The translations under genes were made by a program, and so were the position numbers. Positions 34,969 through 44,898 of a stretch of 64,000 nucleotides of DNA are shown in pieces; positions within the stretch are counted from its first letter, which is position 1; each line of letters opens with the position of its first letter. The stretch is from Fulvimarina manganoxydans (GTDB lineage: Bacteria > Pseudomonadota > Alphaproteobacteria > Rhizobiales > Rhizobiaceae), in the NCBI RefSeq assembly GCF_900176465.1, contig NZ_FWXR01000020.1:29038-93037 (forward strand), read 5' to 3'. The notes below the pieces were generated by a model. It did not search any database and was not told where the DNA came from. It saw only the letters and a program-made list of their open reading frames with translations.

Positions 34969-35856
34969 TCAGACGTATTTGCGCCAATTGTGCTCCTCGA
35001 CGAAGCCGAGCACGTCGCGGATCTTCCGGTTCGTCAGTGGCGCTTCGAACTCTTCGAGCTCGCGCGTGATTGGCGTGTTCGGCGCGTATTTCTCGAGGAA
35101 TTCGCGCGTCGGCATGTCGGCCGTGATCGTCGTGTTGGTCGCGTTGAAGACCTCGAAGCCGAGCCCGTCCTTTTCCAGGCACAGATGGACGATCTGGCCG
35201 AGATCACGAGCATCGATATAGCTCCACGCATTGCGCTTGCGGCTCATCGGATTGGCGACATAGCCGGGAAAGGCATCATATTCGTGCGGCTCGATCACAT
35301 TGCCGATGCGCAGCGCATAGATGTCGGCTCCGAAGCGCATGGCGAAAGCGCGCGCGGTCTTTTCGTTGCAGACCTTCGACAGGCCGTAGGAGTCCATGGG
35401 GTCAATGTCGTAGTCTTCCTCCAGCGGGAATTGATGAAAATCCTTGTCGCCCTCGGCGAAGCAGACGCCATAGGTGGTCTCGCTCGAGGCGATGACGACC
35501 TTGCGGATGCCGAGCTTCATCGCCGCCTCGATCACAGCATAGGTTCCAAGAACATTGGTGCGATAGGTCACGTCATCCGGCTCGATCAGGACGCGCGGGA
35601 TCGCGGCGAAATGAACCACCGCGTCGACCGGCTTCGGCGGCGCGCCCTTTTCGAAACCATCCATTCCGAAATGGCTTGTCAGGGCATTGAAGACTTGGGC
35701 CCCGTCGGTGATGTCGGTCACGAGATTCGAGACGCCTTCGCACTCGAGCGGCGTCAGATCGAGATTGAGAATGTCGTAGCCCTTGTCTCGCAGCCACGGT
35801 ACGACATGACGCCCTGCCTTGCCTGAGCCACCGGTAAACGCGATACGCTTGGTCAT
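34969..35856 (-). CDS. NAD-dependent epimerase/dehydratase (extended SDR)
   Basis: 295 residues. Rossmann motif FTGGSGKAGRHVVPWL at the N-terminus, NAD-binding VHFAAIP, and the catalytic YGLSKVCNEKTARAFA (Y-x3-K). The sequence resembles NDP-sugar or uronate-type SDR enzymes. The substrate is undetermined and no sugar-synthesis cluster surrounds it. Followed on the same strand by no partner; the upstream minus gene is mfd with an unknown periplasmic protein in between. Confidence 0.88.
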   Translation of the reverse strand: MTKRIAFTGGSGKAGRHVVPWLRDKGYDILNLDLTPLECEGVSNLVTDITDGAQVFNALTSHFGMDGFEKGAPPKPVDAVVHFAAIPRVLIEPDDVTYRTNVLGTYAVIEAAMKLGIRKVVIASSETTYGVCFAEGDKDFHQFPLEEDYDIDPMDSYGLSKVCNEKTARAFAMRFGADIYALRIGNVIEPHEYDAFPGYVANPMSRKRNAWSYIDARDLGQIVHLCLEKDGLGFEVFNATNTTITADMPTREFLEKYAPNTPITRELEEFEAPLTNRKIRDVLGFVEEHNWRKYV

Positions 35857-35937
35857 AAACTGTCCCTTCTTGGCCTGATCGCGCAGGCCGTTTCCGATAT
35901 GGATCGATCGTCTTGACGAATTCCGTGGGTGGCGAGC

Positions 35938-36603
35938 TTACTGCGCCGGATCTTGGGTCTCGCCGAGCGGATCGGCGGCATCGCCCCGAGCCGGTCCCGT
36001 CAACGCCGCCTCGATACGGCCTTCGAGATCGATCGTCTTTGCCACATAGGGCACGATCGTTCCTTCGATCGTGCAATCGGCCGCCCCGATCTGCCCGGCA
36101 TCGTTCATGGTTCCGGCGCAGAGCGCTTTGCCCGGCAAGCGCAGCCTCTCCGGCGTCAGGCCGATATATTCCAGCACCTTGCCGTTCGAGGCCGGTTGGC
36201 AGCCGATATCGATCGTCGCCTCCCAGGTGACGCCATCGGACTGGAAGCGTTCGACCGAATGGGAGTTCTTGTCCCAGCGCAGATTGGTGTCGATCGGCAC
36301 GAAGCTCGGCTTGGTGAAGCCGAAGAGGCCCGCGACATCGTTGAGGTCGAAGGCGAGCGGGGTGCAGATTTGAGAATTGCGCAGCTGCTCGGCGATGCTG
36401 GCCGAAGTCGCCGGGACGGGCTGTGTCGCCTCCTTCGGCGGGACGGGCGACGGTGTCGCAGCCTTTTCATCCGCCTCCGATCCGGTTTGAGGGGCTATCT
36501 CTTTGGGCGTGGTCGTTTCCTGCGCCAAGGCCGGCGCCGCCCCGAGCGCTCCCCACAAAGCAGTCAGCGCCCCCATGGCACAAAGGGTCGAAATGGGCCT
36601 CAT
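35938..36603 (-). CDS. Secreted protein of unknown function
   Basis: 221 residues. A signal peptide (MRPISTLCAMGALTALWGAL, cleavage after APALA) is followed by a Pro/Ala/Thr/Glu-rich linker (about residues 28-65). A compact C-terminal domain has four cysteines (in NSQICTPL, DIGCQPA, KALCAGT and AADCTIE), likely two disulfides. I do not recognise the family. It lies 180 bp after the mfd stop on the same strand. Confidence 0.72.
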   Translation of the reverse strand: MRPISTLCAMGALTALWGALGAAPALAQETTTPKEIAPQTGSEADEKAATPSPVPPKEATQPVPATSASIAEQLRNSQICTPLAFDLNDVAGLFGFTKPSFVPIDTNLRWDKNSHSVERFQSDGVTWEATIDIGCQPASNGKVLEYIGLTPERLRLPGKALCAGTMNDAGQIGAADCTIEGTIVPYVAKTIDLEGRIEAALTGPARGDAADPLGETQDPAQ

Positions 36604-36782
36604 CGGTCGTCTCCTCGTGATCTCACGCCGGGCTCGCGCGCTCGGGTCCAGGGCGCAGATAAGGCGCTCCCGGCGCGTGCGCAGCCTGTTTCAGGCCCCA
36701 ACTTTTCGAGACCGAAACGTCATGACGCTGAGCTCGCCTGCAAAGCGCGGTCGCTTCACAAGTGGTGCCGGGCGCGTGAGTC

Positions 36783-39700
36783 TCAAGCGGCCTTCTTCTG
36801 TGCCTCGTCGACCATCCGGGCAAGTTGGTTTGCGATCGTCGCCGTGCCGTTGAGGCGCTTTTCGGGTGTCGCCCAATCGCGGATAAGAACGATTGACTGA
36901 TCGGGCCGGATCTTCGCCGCCGCGCCTTGTTCGGCGATATAGCGAACCAAGGCAGCCGGATTGGCGAAATTCTTGTCGCGGAAGGTGACGACGAGGCCTT
37001 TCGGGCCGGCATCGAGCTTCTCGATATTGGCTTTCCGGCACAGGGCCTTGATGACCATCACCTTCAAAAGATGCTCGACCTCGGTCGGCATCGGTCCGAA
37101 ACGATCGATCAGCTCGGCGCCGAAGGCGTCGATGTCGCGGATCTCAGCGAGTTCCGCCAAGCGGCGATAGAGCGTCATGCGCAGCGACAGATCGGGTACA
37201 TAGCCTTCCGGGATCATCACGGCGGTGCCGAGGGTGATCTGCGGCGACCACTGGCCGGAGGTTTCCGGCTCGACGCCCTTCATCTCCGCGACCGCCTCTT
37301 CCAGCATCTGCTGATAAAGTTCGTAGCCGACCTCCTTGATATGGCCGGTCTGTTCGTCGCCGAGAAGATTGCCGGCGCCGCGCTGGTCGAGATCGTGAGT
37401 GGCGAGCTGGAAGCCCGCGCCGAGCGTATCCAGCGACTGCAACACCTTCAGCCGGCGGTCCGCGCCCTTGGTCGGCGTCTTGTTCGCCGGGATTGTCAGA
37501 AGCGCATAGGCCCGAAGCTTCGACCGGCCGACGCGGCCTCTGATCTGATAGAGCTGAGAGAGGCCGAACATATCGGCCCGGTGGACGATCATCGTATTGG
37601 CCGTCGGGATGTCGAGGCCGGATTCGACGATGGTCGTCGACAGAAGCACGTCATATTGGCCTTCGTAGAAGGCGTTCATGATGTCGTCGAGTTCGCCTGC
37701 CGCCATTTGGCCATGAGCGATCGCGACCTTCAGTTCCGGCACGTGCTCGTCGAGGAAGTCCTTGACGCCGGAAAGATCAGACAGGCGCGGGCAGACATAA
37801 AAGCTTTGACCGCCGCGATAGCGCTCGCGCAAAAGCGTCTCGCGCACCACCAGCGGATCGAAGGGGGTGACGAAGGTTCTGACCGCCATGCGGTCCACCG
37901 GCGGCGTGGTAATCAGCGAGAGTTCGCGCACGCCGGTCAAGGCGAGCTGCAGGGTTCGCGGGATCGGCGTCGCGGACAAGGTCAGGACATGGACGTCCGA
38001 CTTCAGTTCCTTCAGCCGCTCCTTGTGCTTGACGCCGAAATGCTGCTCCTCGTCGATGATGAGAAGGCCGAGGCTCTTGAAATTGACGGCCTTGCCGAGA
38101 AGGGCATGAGTGCCAACGACGATATCGACGGTTCCGTCGGCGATGCCCTTCTTCGTCGCCTGAAGTTCCTTCGCGGTGACGAGGCGCGAGGCCTGGGCGA
38201 CATTGAGCGGCAGGCCGCGAAAGCGCTCGAAGAAGGTCTTGAAATGCTGCCGGGCAAGGAGCGTCGTCGGCACGACGACCGCCACCTGCAAGCCATTCAT
38301 CGCCGCGACGAAGGCGGCGCGCAGTGCCACTTCGGTCTTGCCGAAACCGACATCGCCGCAGACCAGCCGATCCATGGGCCGCCCGGCCGAGAGATCGTCG
38401 ACCACGGCATCGATGGCGTTCATCTGGTCTTCCGTCTCCTCGTACGGGAAACGGGCAGCGAACTCGTCGTAGAGGCCTTCGGGCGGGGCGAGCTTGGGCG
38501 CGCCGCGCATATGGCGTTCCGCCGCAATGCGGATCAACCCGTCGGCCATGTCGAGAAGGCGCTTCTTCAGCTTGGCCTTGCGCGCTTGCCAGGCGCCGCC
38601 GCCGAGCTTGTCGAGAACGGCTTCCGTCCCCTCCCCGCCATAGCGCGACAGGAGTTCGATATTCTCGACGGGGAGAAACAGCCGATCGTCATTGGCATAG
38701 CGCAGTTCGAGACAGTCATGGGGCGCGCCCGCCGCCTCGATCTGCTTCAGGCCGACGAAGCGCCCGATGCCGTGATCCACATGGACGACGATATCGCCCT
38801 CATCGAGACCGGAGACTTCGGAAATGAAATCCGAACCGCGCTTCTTGCGCTTGGAGCGCCGCACCAGACGGTCGCCCAGAATGTCCTGCTCGCCGACGAC
38901 GACCATGTCCGGTGTCTCAAAGCCGGCTTCGAGGCCGAAGACGGCGGTGACGACGAGGTTCTTCGGCGCCTCGTTTGCCTGTTTCAGGCTCGCGACCTGT
39001 TTGACGTTTCCAAGGCCCTGCTCTTCGAGAACCTGGGTGAGGCGATCGCGCGAGCCTTCGGTCCAGGCCGCGAGGATCACCCGCCGACCATTGGCCCGCT
39101 CGTTGGAGATATGGTCGACCGCCGCCTTGAAGACATTGACGTCCTCGCTCTGGCGTTCGGCGGCAAAGGAGCGCCCGCGCGTGACGTCGAGATTATAGAC
39201 GTCCCGCATCGCCGCATCGCTGACGCCATAGGCCGACAGGCGGATCGGATCGGCGATGGCGAGTTCGCCAGCGAGCTCGTCGTCGGTCAGATAGAGTTCG
39301 CGCGGCTCGACCGGATTGTAGATGACCGCTTCACCGCTCCCCGCGCCGGCTGTGCGTCTGCGGGCTTCGTAATGATCCTCGATCGCGGCTCGGCGCTCGG
39401 CGACCGACTCCGTCGTCAGATGGTCGAGAACGATCGGAAAACCCTTCGCATAGTCGAAGACCGTGTCGAGGCTTTCGTAAAAGAGCGGCAGCCAATGCTC
39501 CATGCCGGCAAAGCGCTTGCCTTCCGAGATCGAGGCATAAAGCGCATCGCCCCGTTCGGCCGCGCCGAAGCGTTTGACGTAATTGCCGCGAAATCGGCTG
39601 ATCGTCTCCTCGGTCAAGGAGATTTCCGAAACCGGAGCGAGTTCGAAGCTCTTTCGCTGTTCCGTCGTGCGTTGGGTCGCCGGGTCGAAGGCCCGGATCG

Positions 39701-40292
39701 TCTCCAACGTGTCGCCGAAGAAGTCGAGCCGCACAGGCTCCTCGGCACCCGGCGCGAAAAGATCGAGAATGCCACCCCTGACGGCGAATTCGCCGCGCTC
39801 GCGCACGGTCGAGACGCGCTCGAAGCCGCCGCGCGAGAGCGCCGTGACGATGTCGTCCATCTTCACCCGCGCACCGGCCTTGGCGTTGATCGCCTCTTCG
39901 GCCAGGCGCTTGGCGGGCGGCATTTTCTGGATCAGCGCATTGGCCGTGGTCAGAATGACGGCGCGATGCGGGTTGGCTCGCAGATCGTTCAGCGCCGTCA
40001 TCGCCGACAAGCGCCGCGCGGCCGCATCGCCGGACGGTCCGACGCGGTCATAGGGCAGACAATCCCAGGCCGGCAGTGTCAGGACCGGAAGATCGGGCGC
40101 GACAAAGCGCAGTCCCTCTTCGACCTCCGCGATGCGGTTGCCGTCGCGCATGACGTAGAGGATCGGCGTCTTTCCGCCGCGCTCGCGCGCGATCTCGGCG
40201 ATCAGAAAGGCTTCCGTGCCGTCCAGCACATTGCCGATCTCGATCCCGCCGCCCTTCTTCAGGGCTCGTTTCAGCGCGTCGGGCAATCTCAT
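36783..40292 (-). CDS. mfd: Transcription-repair coupling factor Mfd
   Basis: 1169 residues, standard length. N-terminal UvrB-homology modules (about 1-330) and the RNA polymerase-interacting domain (about 480-560, DIVVHVDHGIGRFVGLKQIE) precede the RecG-like translocase. The translocase has Walker A GDVGFGKTEVALRAAF, Walker B IIDEEQHFGVKHKE and the later motif QIRGRVGRSKLRAYALL, followed by the C-terminal TRCF domain. Mfd removes stalled RNA polymerase at lesions and recruits UvrA. A 1166-residue open frame on the opposite strand is a codon-bias shadow. Confidence 0.98.
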   Translation of the reverse strand: MRLPDALKRALKKGGGIEIGNVLDGTEAFLIAEIARERGGKTPILYVMRDGNRIAEVEEGLRFVAPDLPVLTLPAWDCLPYDRVGPSGDAAARRLSAMTALNDLRANPHRAVILTTANALIQKMPPAKRLAEEAINAKAGARVKMDDIVTALSRGGFERVSTVRERGEFAVRGGILDLFAPGAEEPVRLDFFGDTLETIRAFDPATQRTTEQRKSFELAPVSEISLTEETISRFRGNYVKRFGAAERGDALYASISEGKRFAGMEHWLPLFYESLDTVFDYAKGFPIVLDHLTTESVAERRAAIEDHYEARRRTAGAGSGEAVIYNPVEPRELYLTDDELAGELAIADPIRLSAYGVSDAAMRDVYNLDVTRGRSFAAERQSEDVNVFKAAVDHISNERANGRRVILAAWTEGSRDRLTQVLEEQGLGNVKQVASLKQANEAPKNLVVTAVFGLEAGFETPDMVVVGEQDILGDRLVRRSKRKKRGSDFISEVSGLDEGDIVVHVDHGIGRFVGLKQIEAAGAPHDCLELRYANDDRLFLPVENIELLSRYGGEGTEAVLDKLGGGAWQARKAKLKKRLLDMADGLIRIAAERHMRGAPKLAPPEGLYDEFAARFPYEETEDQMNAIDAVVDDLSAGRPMDRLVCGDVGFGKTEVALRAAFVAAMNGLQVAVVVPTTLLARQHFKTFFERFRGLPLNVAQASRLVTAKELQATKKGIADGTVDIVVGTHALLGKAVNFKSLGLLIIDEEQHFGVKHKERLKELKSDVHVLTLSATPIPRTLQLALTGVRELSLITTPPVDRMAVRTFVTPFDPLVVRETLLRERYRGGQSFYVCPRLSDLSGVKDFLDEHVPELKVAIAHGQMAAGELDDIMNAFYEGQYDVLLSTTIVESGLDIPTANTMIVHRADMFGLSQLYQIRGRVGRSKLRAYALLTIPANKTPTKGADRRLKVLQSLDTLGAGFQLATHDLDQRGAGNLLGDEQTGHIKEVGYELYQQMLEEAVAEMKGVEPETSGQWSPQITLGTAVMIPEGYVPDLSLRMTLYRRLAELAEIRDIDAFGAELIDRFGPMPTEVEHLLKVMVIKALCRKANIEKLDAGPKGLVVTFRDKNFANPAALVRYIAEQGAAAKIRPDQSIVLIRDWATPEKRLNGTATIANQLARMVDEAQKKAA

Positions 40293-40514
40293 GAATGTCG
40301 TCCTTCGGGGACCGTGCGTTCCATGCCTGTTCTTTGGGGCGTCAGGCCGGCAGGTTCAAGGGCAAAGACGGTTCTCAACGAGGCCGCTTCGGCGAAGACC
40401 GCACCCTCGATCGCGAAAATAAGCTGAATAATGGCCTTCAGGCCCGTAAACCAATAAGCCCAGCGGCTTCGCCGCGCGGGGACTTGACCCGCGCAAGGAA
40501 AAGCCGAGAGACCG

Positions 40515-40814
40515 TCAGCTCTCGTCCGACGCAAAGCGCGTATAGAATTCCTGGATGCGTCGGAAAACCGGCGTGTCGTAATTGCCCGGCACCGGCTTTT
40601 CGCCCGAAACCCATTTGAAAATCTCAGGATCGGGCGCGAGCATCAGCTCTTCATAGACATCCATCTCGGCATCGGTAAGCCGATCGATCTCGGCATCGGC
40701 GAAACGGCCGAGCACCAGATCCATCTCGCGGGTCCCGCGATGCCAGGAGCGGAACAGCGCCTTGCGGCGCCTGATGTCGAGATCGCTCGACGAGCGTTGC
40801 ATGCCGGTTTTCAT
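40515..40814 (-). CDS. sdhE: Succinate dehydrogenase flavinylation factor SdhE
   Basis: 99 residues from MKTGMQRSSSDLDIRRRKAL, with a GAGG ribosome site. The RGTREMDLVLGRFAD block is the SdhE/DUF339 signature (R-G-x-x-E), the surface that binds the flavoprotein subunit. SdhE promotes covalent FAD attachment to SdhA. It sits upstream of mfd on the same strand, the arrangement common in Rhizobiales. Confidence 0.95.
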   Translation of the reverse strand: MKTGMQRSSSDLDIRRRKALFRSWHRGTREMDLVLGRFADAEIDRLTDAEMDVYEELMLAPDPEIFKWVSGEKPVPGNYDTPVFRRIQEFYTRFASDES

Positions 40815-40933
40815 GGAAAAGCCTCTTTGTCTGAGGCCGCTTATAGGAAATGGCTGGTCGGCTGTCAGCCTTCGAGGCTGACCGCGCATCCCGGCGCCGC
40901 CTACATGCGACGACAGGATGCAGGTGGTCATTT

Positions 40934-41038
40934 TCAGCCGAGCATCATCCAGGCGATCGGCAGACCAGCGATCAGAAAGGCAACGGCGATGCCGAGGCTC
41001 GGAGATGCCGTGGCGCGTGCGGGTTTCATCGTTTGCAT
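40934..41038 (-). CDS. Small single-span membrane protein of unknown function (34 aa)
   Basis: 34 residues, MQTMKPARATASPSLGIAVA continuing into a hydrophobic stretch ending MMLG. A GGGGGAC ribosome site lies at proper distance. The basic, short N-terminus (K and R at positions 5 and 8) followed by about 18 hydrophobic residues predicts one inner-membrane helix with the N-terminus inside. It lies between sdhE and recG. No family is recognised. Coding status rests on the ribosome site, composition and topology and needs conservation to confirm. Confidence 0.6.
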   Translation of the reverse strand: MQTMKPARATASPSLGIAVAFLIAGLPIAWMMLG

Positions 41039-41223
41039 GTGAGGTCCCCCTTTCAACATGTCGTTCATCCCCGAGGGTCCAAGGTGACGGTGAATGAAGC
41101 GTTAATGGGGCCGTTCAAACGCCTGTCATCGAAGCGTGTTCGGGTTGCAACATCTTCAGTGGAGGCCAAGCGAGACGTTCAGCCTCTTGCGCTTCAAGCC
41201 GCGCCCCGCCAAACCTCGCGCTC

Positions 41224-43326
41224 ATGCGCCCGACCGTTCTCGATCCTCTTTTTGCCGCCATCACTTCGCTCGACGGCGTCGGGCCAAAGCTCGCGGGGCT
41301 GCTGCAGACCTTGCTGGTCGGCCATGGCCAGACGGTGCGCGTGCGCGACCTTTTGTTTCATCTGCCGAGCGGCTTGATCGATCGGCGCAAGCGCAGCGAG
41401 GTTCTTTCCGCCGGCCAAGGCGCGATCGTGACGCTCACCTTGCGCATCGATCGCCATCAGCCGCCGGGCCGGGCGCAAAAGACGTCGCCCTACCGCGTCT
41501 ACGCCCAGGACGAGACGGGCGAGATCGCGCTGACCTATTTTCGCGCACAGCCGCGTTGGCTGGAAGATCTTCTCCCCATCGGCGAAACCATGCTCGTCTC
41601 CGGCAAGGTCGAATGGTTCAACGGCCGGGCGCAGATGGTCCATCCGGACTTCGTCGCCCCGATCGCCGAGGCAGAGCAATTGTCCTTGGTCGAGCCGATC
41701 TATCCGATGACCGCCGGGCTCTCGGGCAAGGTGCTTCGCAAGGCGATCTCGGAAGCCCTGTCCCGCCTGCCCAGTCTTGACGAGTGGATCGACGAAAGCG
41801 TTGTCGCCCGCCAGACCTTCCCCCGTTTCGCGGACGCCCTGAAGCGGCTTCACGATCCACAGGACGCGATCGATCTCGATCCATCGGGCGCGTCCTTGCG
41901 TCGCCTCGCCTATGACGAATTCCTGGCAAACCAGCTGGCGCTCGCTTTGTCGCGGCGAAAAATGCGGGCGCTCTCCGGGCGAAGCCTGTCCGGTGACGGA
42001 CATCTCGTCAGCGCGCTGCAATCGGCCCTGCCCTTCTCACTGACACACGCTCAGGAAAGCGCCATCGCCGAAATCCACGCGGACATGAAGAGCCCGGAGC
42101 GCATGCTGCGGCTTCTGCAAGGCGATGTGGGCGCCGGCAAGACGGTGGTCGCGCTGATGGCGATCGCGCGCGCGGCGGAAGCTGGCGTCCAGTCCGCCCT
42201 GCTCGCGCCGACCGAGATTCTCGCACGCCAACACGCACTCGGCCTATCGAAGCTTTGCGAAACGGTCGGTCTTCACCTCGAACTTCTGACCGGTCGCGAC
42301 ACCGGCAAGGCGCGAGCGCGAAAGCTGGAGCGTTTGGCGAACGGCGAGACGCAGATCGTCGTCGGCACCCACGCGCTCTTCCAGGAAGGCGTCGACTATC
42401 ACGATCTCGGCCTCGTCGTGGTCGACGAGCAGCATCGCTTCGGGGTCCATCAGCGTCTGACCCTGACCGAGAAGGGCAAGCGCGCCGATCTTCTGGTGAT
42501 GACCGCGACACCCATTCCACGAACGCTGGTGCTCGCGGCCTTCGGGGATATGGATGTCTCGCGCCTTGCCGGCAAACCGGCGGGCCGCAAGCCGATCACC
42601 ACGGTCGCCCTACCCGACGAACGCCTGCCCAATATTGTCCAGCGCATCGGCTCGGCGATCGAACAGGGCGACCGGGTCTATTGGGTCTGTCCTTTGGTGG
42701 AGGAGTCGGAGAAGAGCGATCTGACGGCCGCCGAGGAGCGGGCCGGCGTGCTGCGCCAATTCTTCGGCGACAAGGTCGGCCTCGTCCACGGGCGGATGAG
42801 CGGCGAGGACAAGGACGCCGCGATGGCCACTTTCAAAAGCGGCGAGACAGCGATCATCGTCGCGACGACGGTCATCGAGGTCGGCGTCGACGTGCCGGAC
42901 GCGTCCATCATCGTCATAGAACACGCCGAGCGCTTCGGCCTATCCCAACTTCATCAGCTCCGGGGCCGGGTCGGCCGCGGCGACAAACCTTCGTCCTGCG
43001 TCCTGCTCTATCGCCCGCCTCTCGGCCAGACGGCCCAGGCGCGGCTCAAGATCATGCGCGAAACGGAGGACGGTTTCCGCATTGCGGAAGAGGATTTGAA
43101 GCTGCGCGGCGAGGGCGACCTTCTCGGCACCCAGCAGTCGGGCATGCCCTTCTTCCGCCTCGCCAAGCTCGAACATCATGCCGACCTGATGGAGATCGCT
43201 CGGGACGATGCCCGCCTTATGCTCAATCAGGATCCGGATCTGAAGTCGGAACGCGGCGAAGCGCTGCGCACGCTTCTCTATCTGTTCGGCAAGGATGAGG
43301 CGGTCCGCCTTTTGAGATCGGGCTGA
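41224..43326 (+). CDS. recG: ATP-dependent DNA helicase RecG
   Basis: 700 residues. The N-terminal wedge/OB domain (about 1-250, with DEWIDESVVARQTFPRFADA linker region) is followed by helicase motifs: LLQGDVGAGKTVVALM (Walker A), VVDEQHRFGVHQR (DEQH box), MTATPIPRTL (motif III) and LHQLRGRVGRGDKPS (motif VI). RecG remodels stalled replication forks and R-loops. Convergent with the FMN reductase gene, 23 bp apart. Confidence 0.98.
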   Translation: MRPTVLDPLFAAITSLDGVGPKLAGLLQTLLVGHGQTVRVRDLLFHLPSGLIDRRKRSEVLSAGQGAIVTLTLRIDRHQPPGRAQKTSPYRVYAQDETGEIALTYFRAQPRWLEDLLPIGETMLVSGKVEWFNGRAQMVHPDFVAPIAEAEQLSLVEPIYPMTAGLSGKVLRKAISEALSRLPSLDEWIDESVVARQTFPRFADALKRLHDPQDAIDLDPSGASLRRLAYDEFLANQLALALSRRKMRALSGRSLSGDGHLVSALQSALPFSLTHAQESAIAEIHADMKSPERMLRLLQGDVGAGKTVVALMAIARAAEAGVQSALLAPTEILARQHALGLSKLCETVGLHLELLTGRDTGKARARKLERLANGETQIVVGTHALFQEGVDYHDLGLVVVDEQHRFGVHQRLTLTEKGKRADLLVMTATPIPRTLVLAAFGDMDVSRLAGKPAGRKPITTVALPDERLPNIVQRIGSAIEQGDRVYWVCPLVEESEKSDLTAAEERAGVLRQFFGDKVGLVHGRMSGEDKDAAMATFKSGETAIIVATTVIEVGVDVPDASIIVIEHAERFGLSQLHQLRGRVGRGDKPSSCVLLYRPPLGQTAQARLKIMRETEDGFRIAEEDLKLRGEGDLLGTQQSGMPFFRLAKLEHHADLMEIARDDARLMLNQDPDLKSERGEALRTLLYLFGKDEAVRLLRSG

Positions 43327-43349
43327 CCGCCATTCCTCCATTGTCGATC

Positions 43350-43937
43350 TCAGGCGATCTTCTGGGAATCGGGCTGGGCATCGACGACCGGCTCTTTCGT
43401 CCGCTCGATCCAGGTCGCGAAACGATCGAGGAAGGTCTCGAAAAAGGCCTTTACCTTTTCGTCGACCACATTGCCGGCTTCGTCGAAGGCCTCGGCCTTG
43501 TAGCTGAAATAAATCTCCGGCTGCCCCATCAAAACGGTGTCGACCACGGTCAGGAGAGCGCGAAGGGACTGCTGGCCAGCCGCGCCGCCGATCGCGCCGG
43601 GGCTTGCGCTGACCACCGTGGCCGGCTTGGCGCGCCAACTGTTCTTGCCATAGGGCCGCGTGCCCCAATCGATGGCATTCTTCAGAGCCGGCGAGAAGGA
43701 GCGGTTATATTCCGGCGAGGCGAAAAGCACCGCGTCGGCGAGTTCCACCTCGCGCTTCATGCGAAGGACAGATGTCGGCGGCTCGGGCCACAGATCGTCA
43801 TTATAGAGCGGCAGATCGCCGATCTCGACGAAATGGAAGGTCAGACGGTCGCCCGCGAGCTTCGCCAGGCTTTCGACAAGCTTGCGATGGATCGAATCGC
43901 GGCGAAGCGAACCGTTGATGACGGCAACTGTTGGCAT
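43350..43937 (-). CDS. NAD(P)H-dependent FMN reductase (flavodoxin fold, ChrR/YieF-like)
   Basis: 195 residues. FMN phosphate loop VAVINGSLRRDSIHRKL, the SPEYNRSFSPALKNAIDW motif and the SASPGAIGGAAGQQSLR loop identify the family. Members reduce quinones, azo compounds, chromate or free FMN and help avoid redox cycling. The C-terminus is about ten residues longer than E. coli YieF. Single gene by position, 215 bp after the kinase gene. Confidence 0.93.
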   Translation of the reverse strand: MPTVAVINGSLRRDSIHRKLVESLAKLAGDRLTFHFVEIGDLPLYNDDLWPEPPTSVLRMKREVELADAVLFASPEYNRSFSPALKNAIDWGTRPYGKNSWRAKPATVVSASPGAIGGAAGQQSLRALLTVVDTVLMGQPEIYFSYKAEAFDEAGNVVDEKVKAFFETFLDRFATWIERTKEPVVDAQPDSQKIA

Positions 43938-44152
43938 GTTCTATCTCCTTCAGATATTTATGACATTGGCGTGCCGCGTCGATGACCGGTCGGTGCGCGA
44001 ACCGCTGGCCGAAGGCCGCTTCGGTCGAAATCATTGGCCCCCTATTTGTTGCCGACTTCGCACCGCACAAGATGGCGCCTGTATCGGCCTCTCGCCTCTC
44101 GAGACAACCGATATCCGCGACGAGCGGCCACGAAGGCGCGAGGTCGCGCGGC

Positions 44153-44815
44153 TCAGGCCGGCTCGAAGACAATCCGCAGGTCGGGCGCGACGCTCTGCTC
44201 CAAGACGAGGCGCATGTTGGGGAAATCGTTGCCTTCCAGCTTCTCCGTCAAAACGTCGCCGGCAAGGCCATAGCCGATCCAGCGCTCGGTCAATCGCCGG
44301 CGCAACTCCGCCTCCGGCACGTCCAATATTGCGGAGAGGTCGAAGCGGGAGCGCAATGGCGCCCAGCGTGGATCGTCGAGAAGCAGATAATTGCCCTCGA
44401 AGATGATCGTGCGGGCGCTTCGCGGAATGATCCGAGCCCCGGCCCTTGCGATCTCGATCGACCGATCGAACACCGGCACCGCAACCTCGTCCTCCGCGTC
44501 GCTCGAAAGGCGGTCGAGCATGATCTTCAGACCGCCAGCATCAAAGGTATGCGGCGCGCCTTTGCGCGGCCGGTGCCCCCGCGCATTCAAGACCATGTCA
44601 TCATAGTGAAAGCCGTCCATCGGCAGGACCGCGACCTCGCCTGGCCGATGGCGGAGAAGCTCGTCGCAGAGCCAATCGGCGAAAGTGCTCTTGCCCGACC
44701 CCGGCGAACCGGCGACGGCGACGATGCGCCGCCGGTCCTGCGGTAGAGCGAGGACGGCTTCGACAAAGGCTTCCGCTTCGATCGCCGGCGCATCCCTCCA
44801 GGTCTTGGCAGTCAT
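44153..44815 (-). CDS. P-loop nucleoside/sugar kinase-like ATPase (YggC/FrcK type)
   Basis: 220 residues. Walker A VAGSPGSGKSTFADWL, a DGFHYDDMVL motif as in uridine and pantothenate kinases, and a lid region ERWIGYGL near the C-terminus. Members phosphorylate small sugars, nucleosides or pantothenate; the substrate cannot be read from sequence. It lies 83 bp after an aldo/keto reductase gene on the same strand, so a shared sugar pathway is possible. Confidence 0.85.
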   Translation of the reverse strand: MTAKTWRDAPAIEAEAFVEAVLALPQDRRRIVAVAGSPGSGKSTFADWLCDELLRHRPGEVAVLPMDGFHYDDMVLNARGHRPRKGAPHTFDAGGLKIMLDRLSSDAEDEVAVPVFDRSIEIARAGARIIPRSARTIIFEGNYLLLDDPRWAPLRSRFDLSAILDVPEAELRRRLTERWIGYGLAGDVLTEKLEGNDFPNMRLVLEQSVAPDLRIVFEPA

Positions 44816-44898
44816 GAACGATCATCTCCCTGATTGACGCCTGCTTCCTCGCGCCATCGCCTTGTTCTTGCGGGGCTCGGCCGTGACCGTTCGAAGGA

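Noticed and set aside
36927..40427. Very long open frame (about 1166 codons) opposite mfd
   Set aside because: Lies wholly over a clear mfd gene, has no recognisable product and is a common effect of high-GC codon use.
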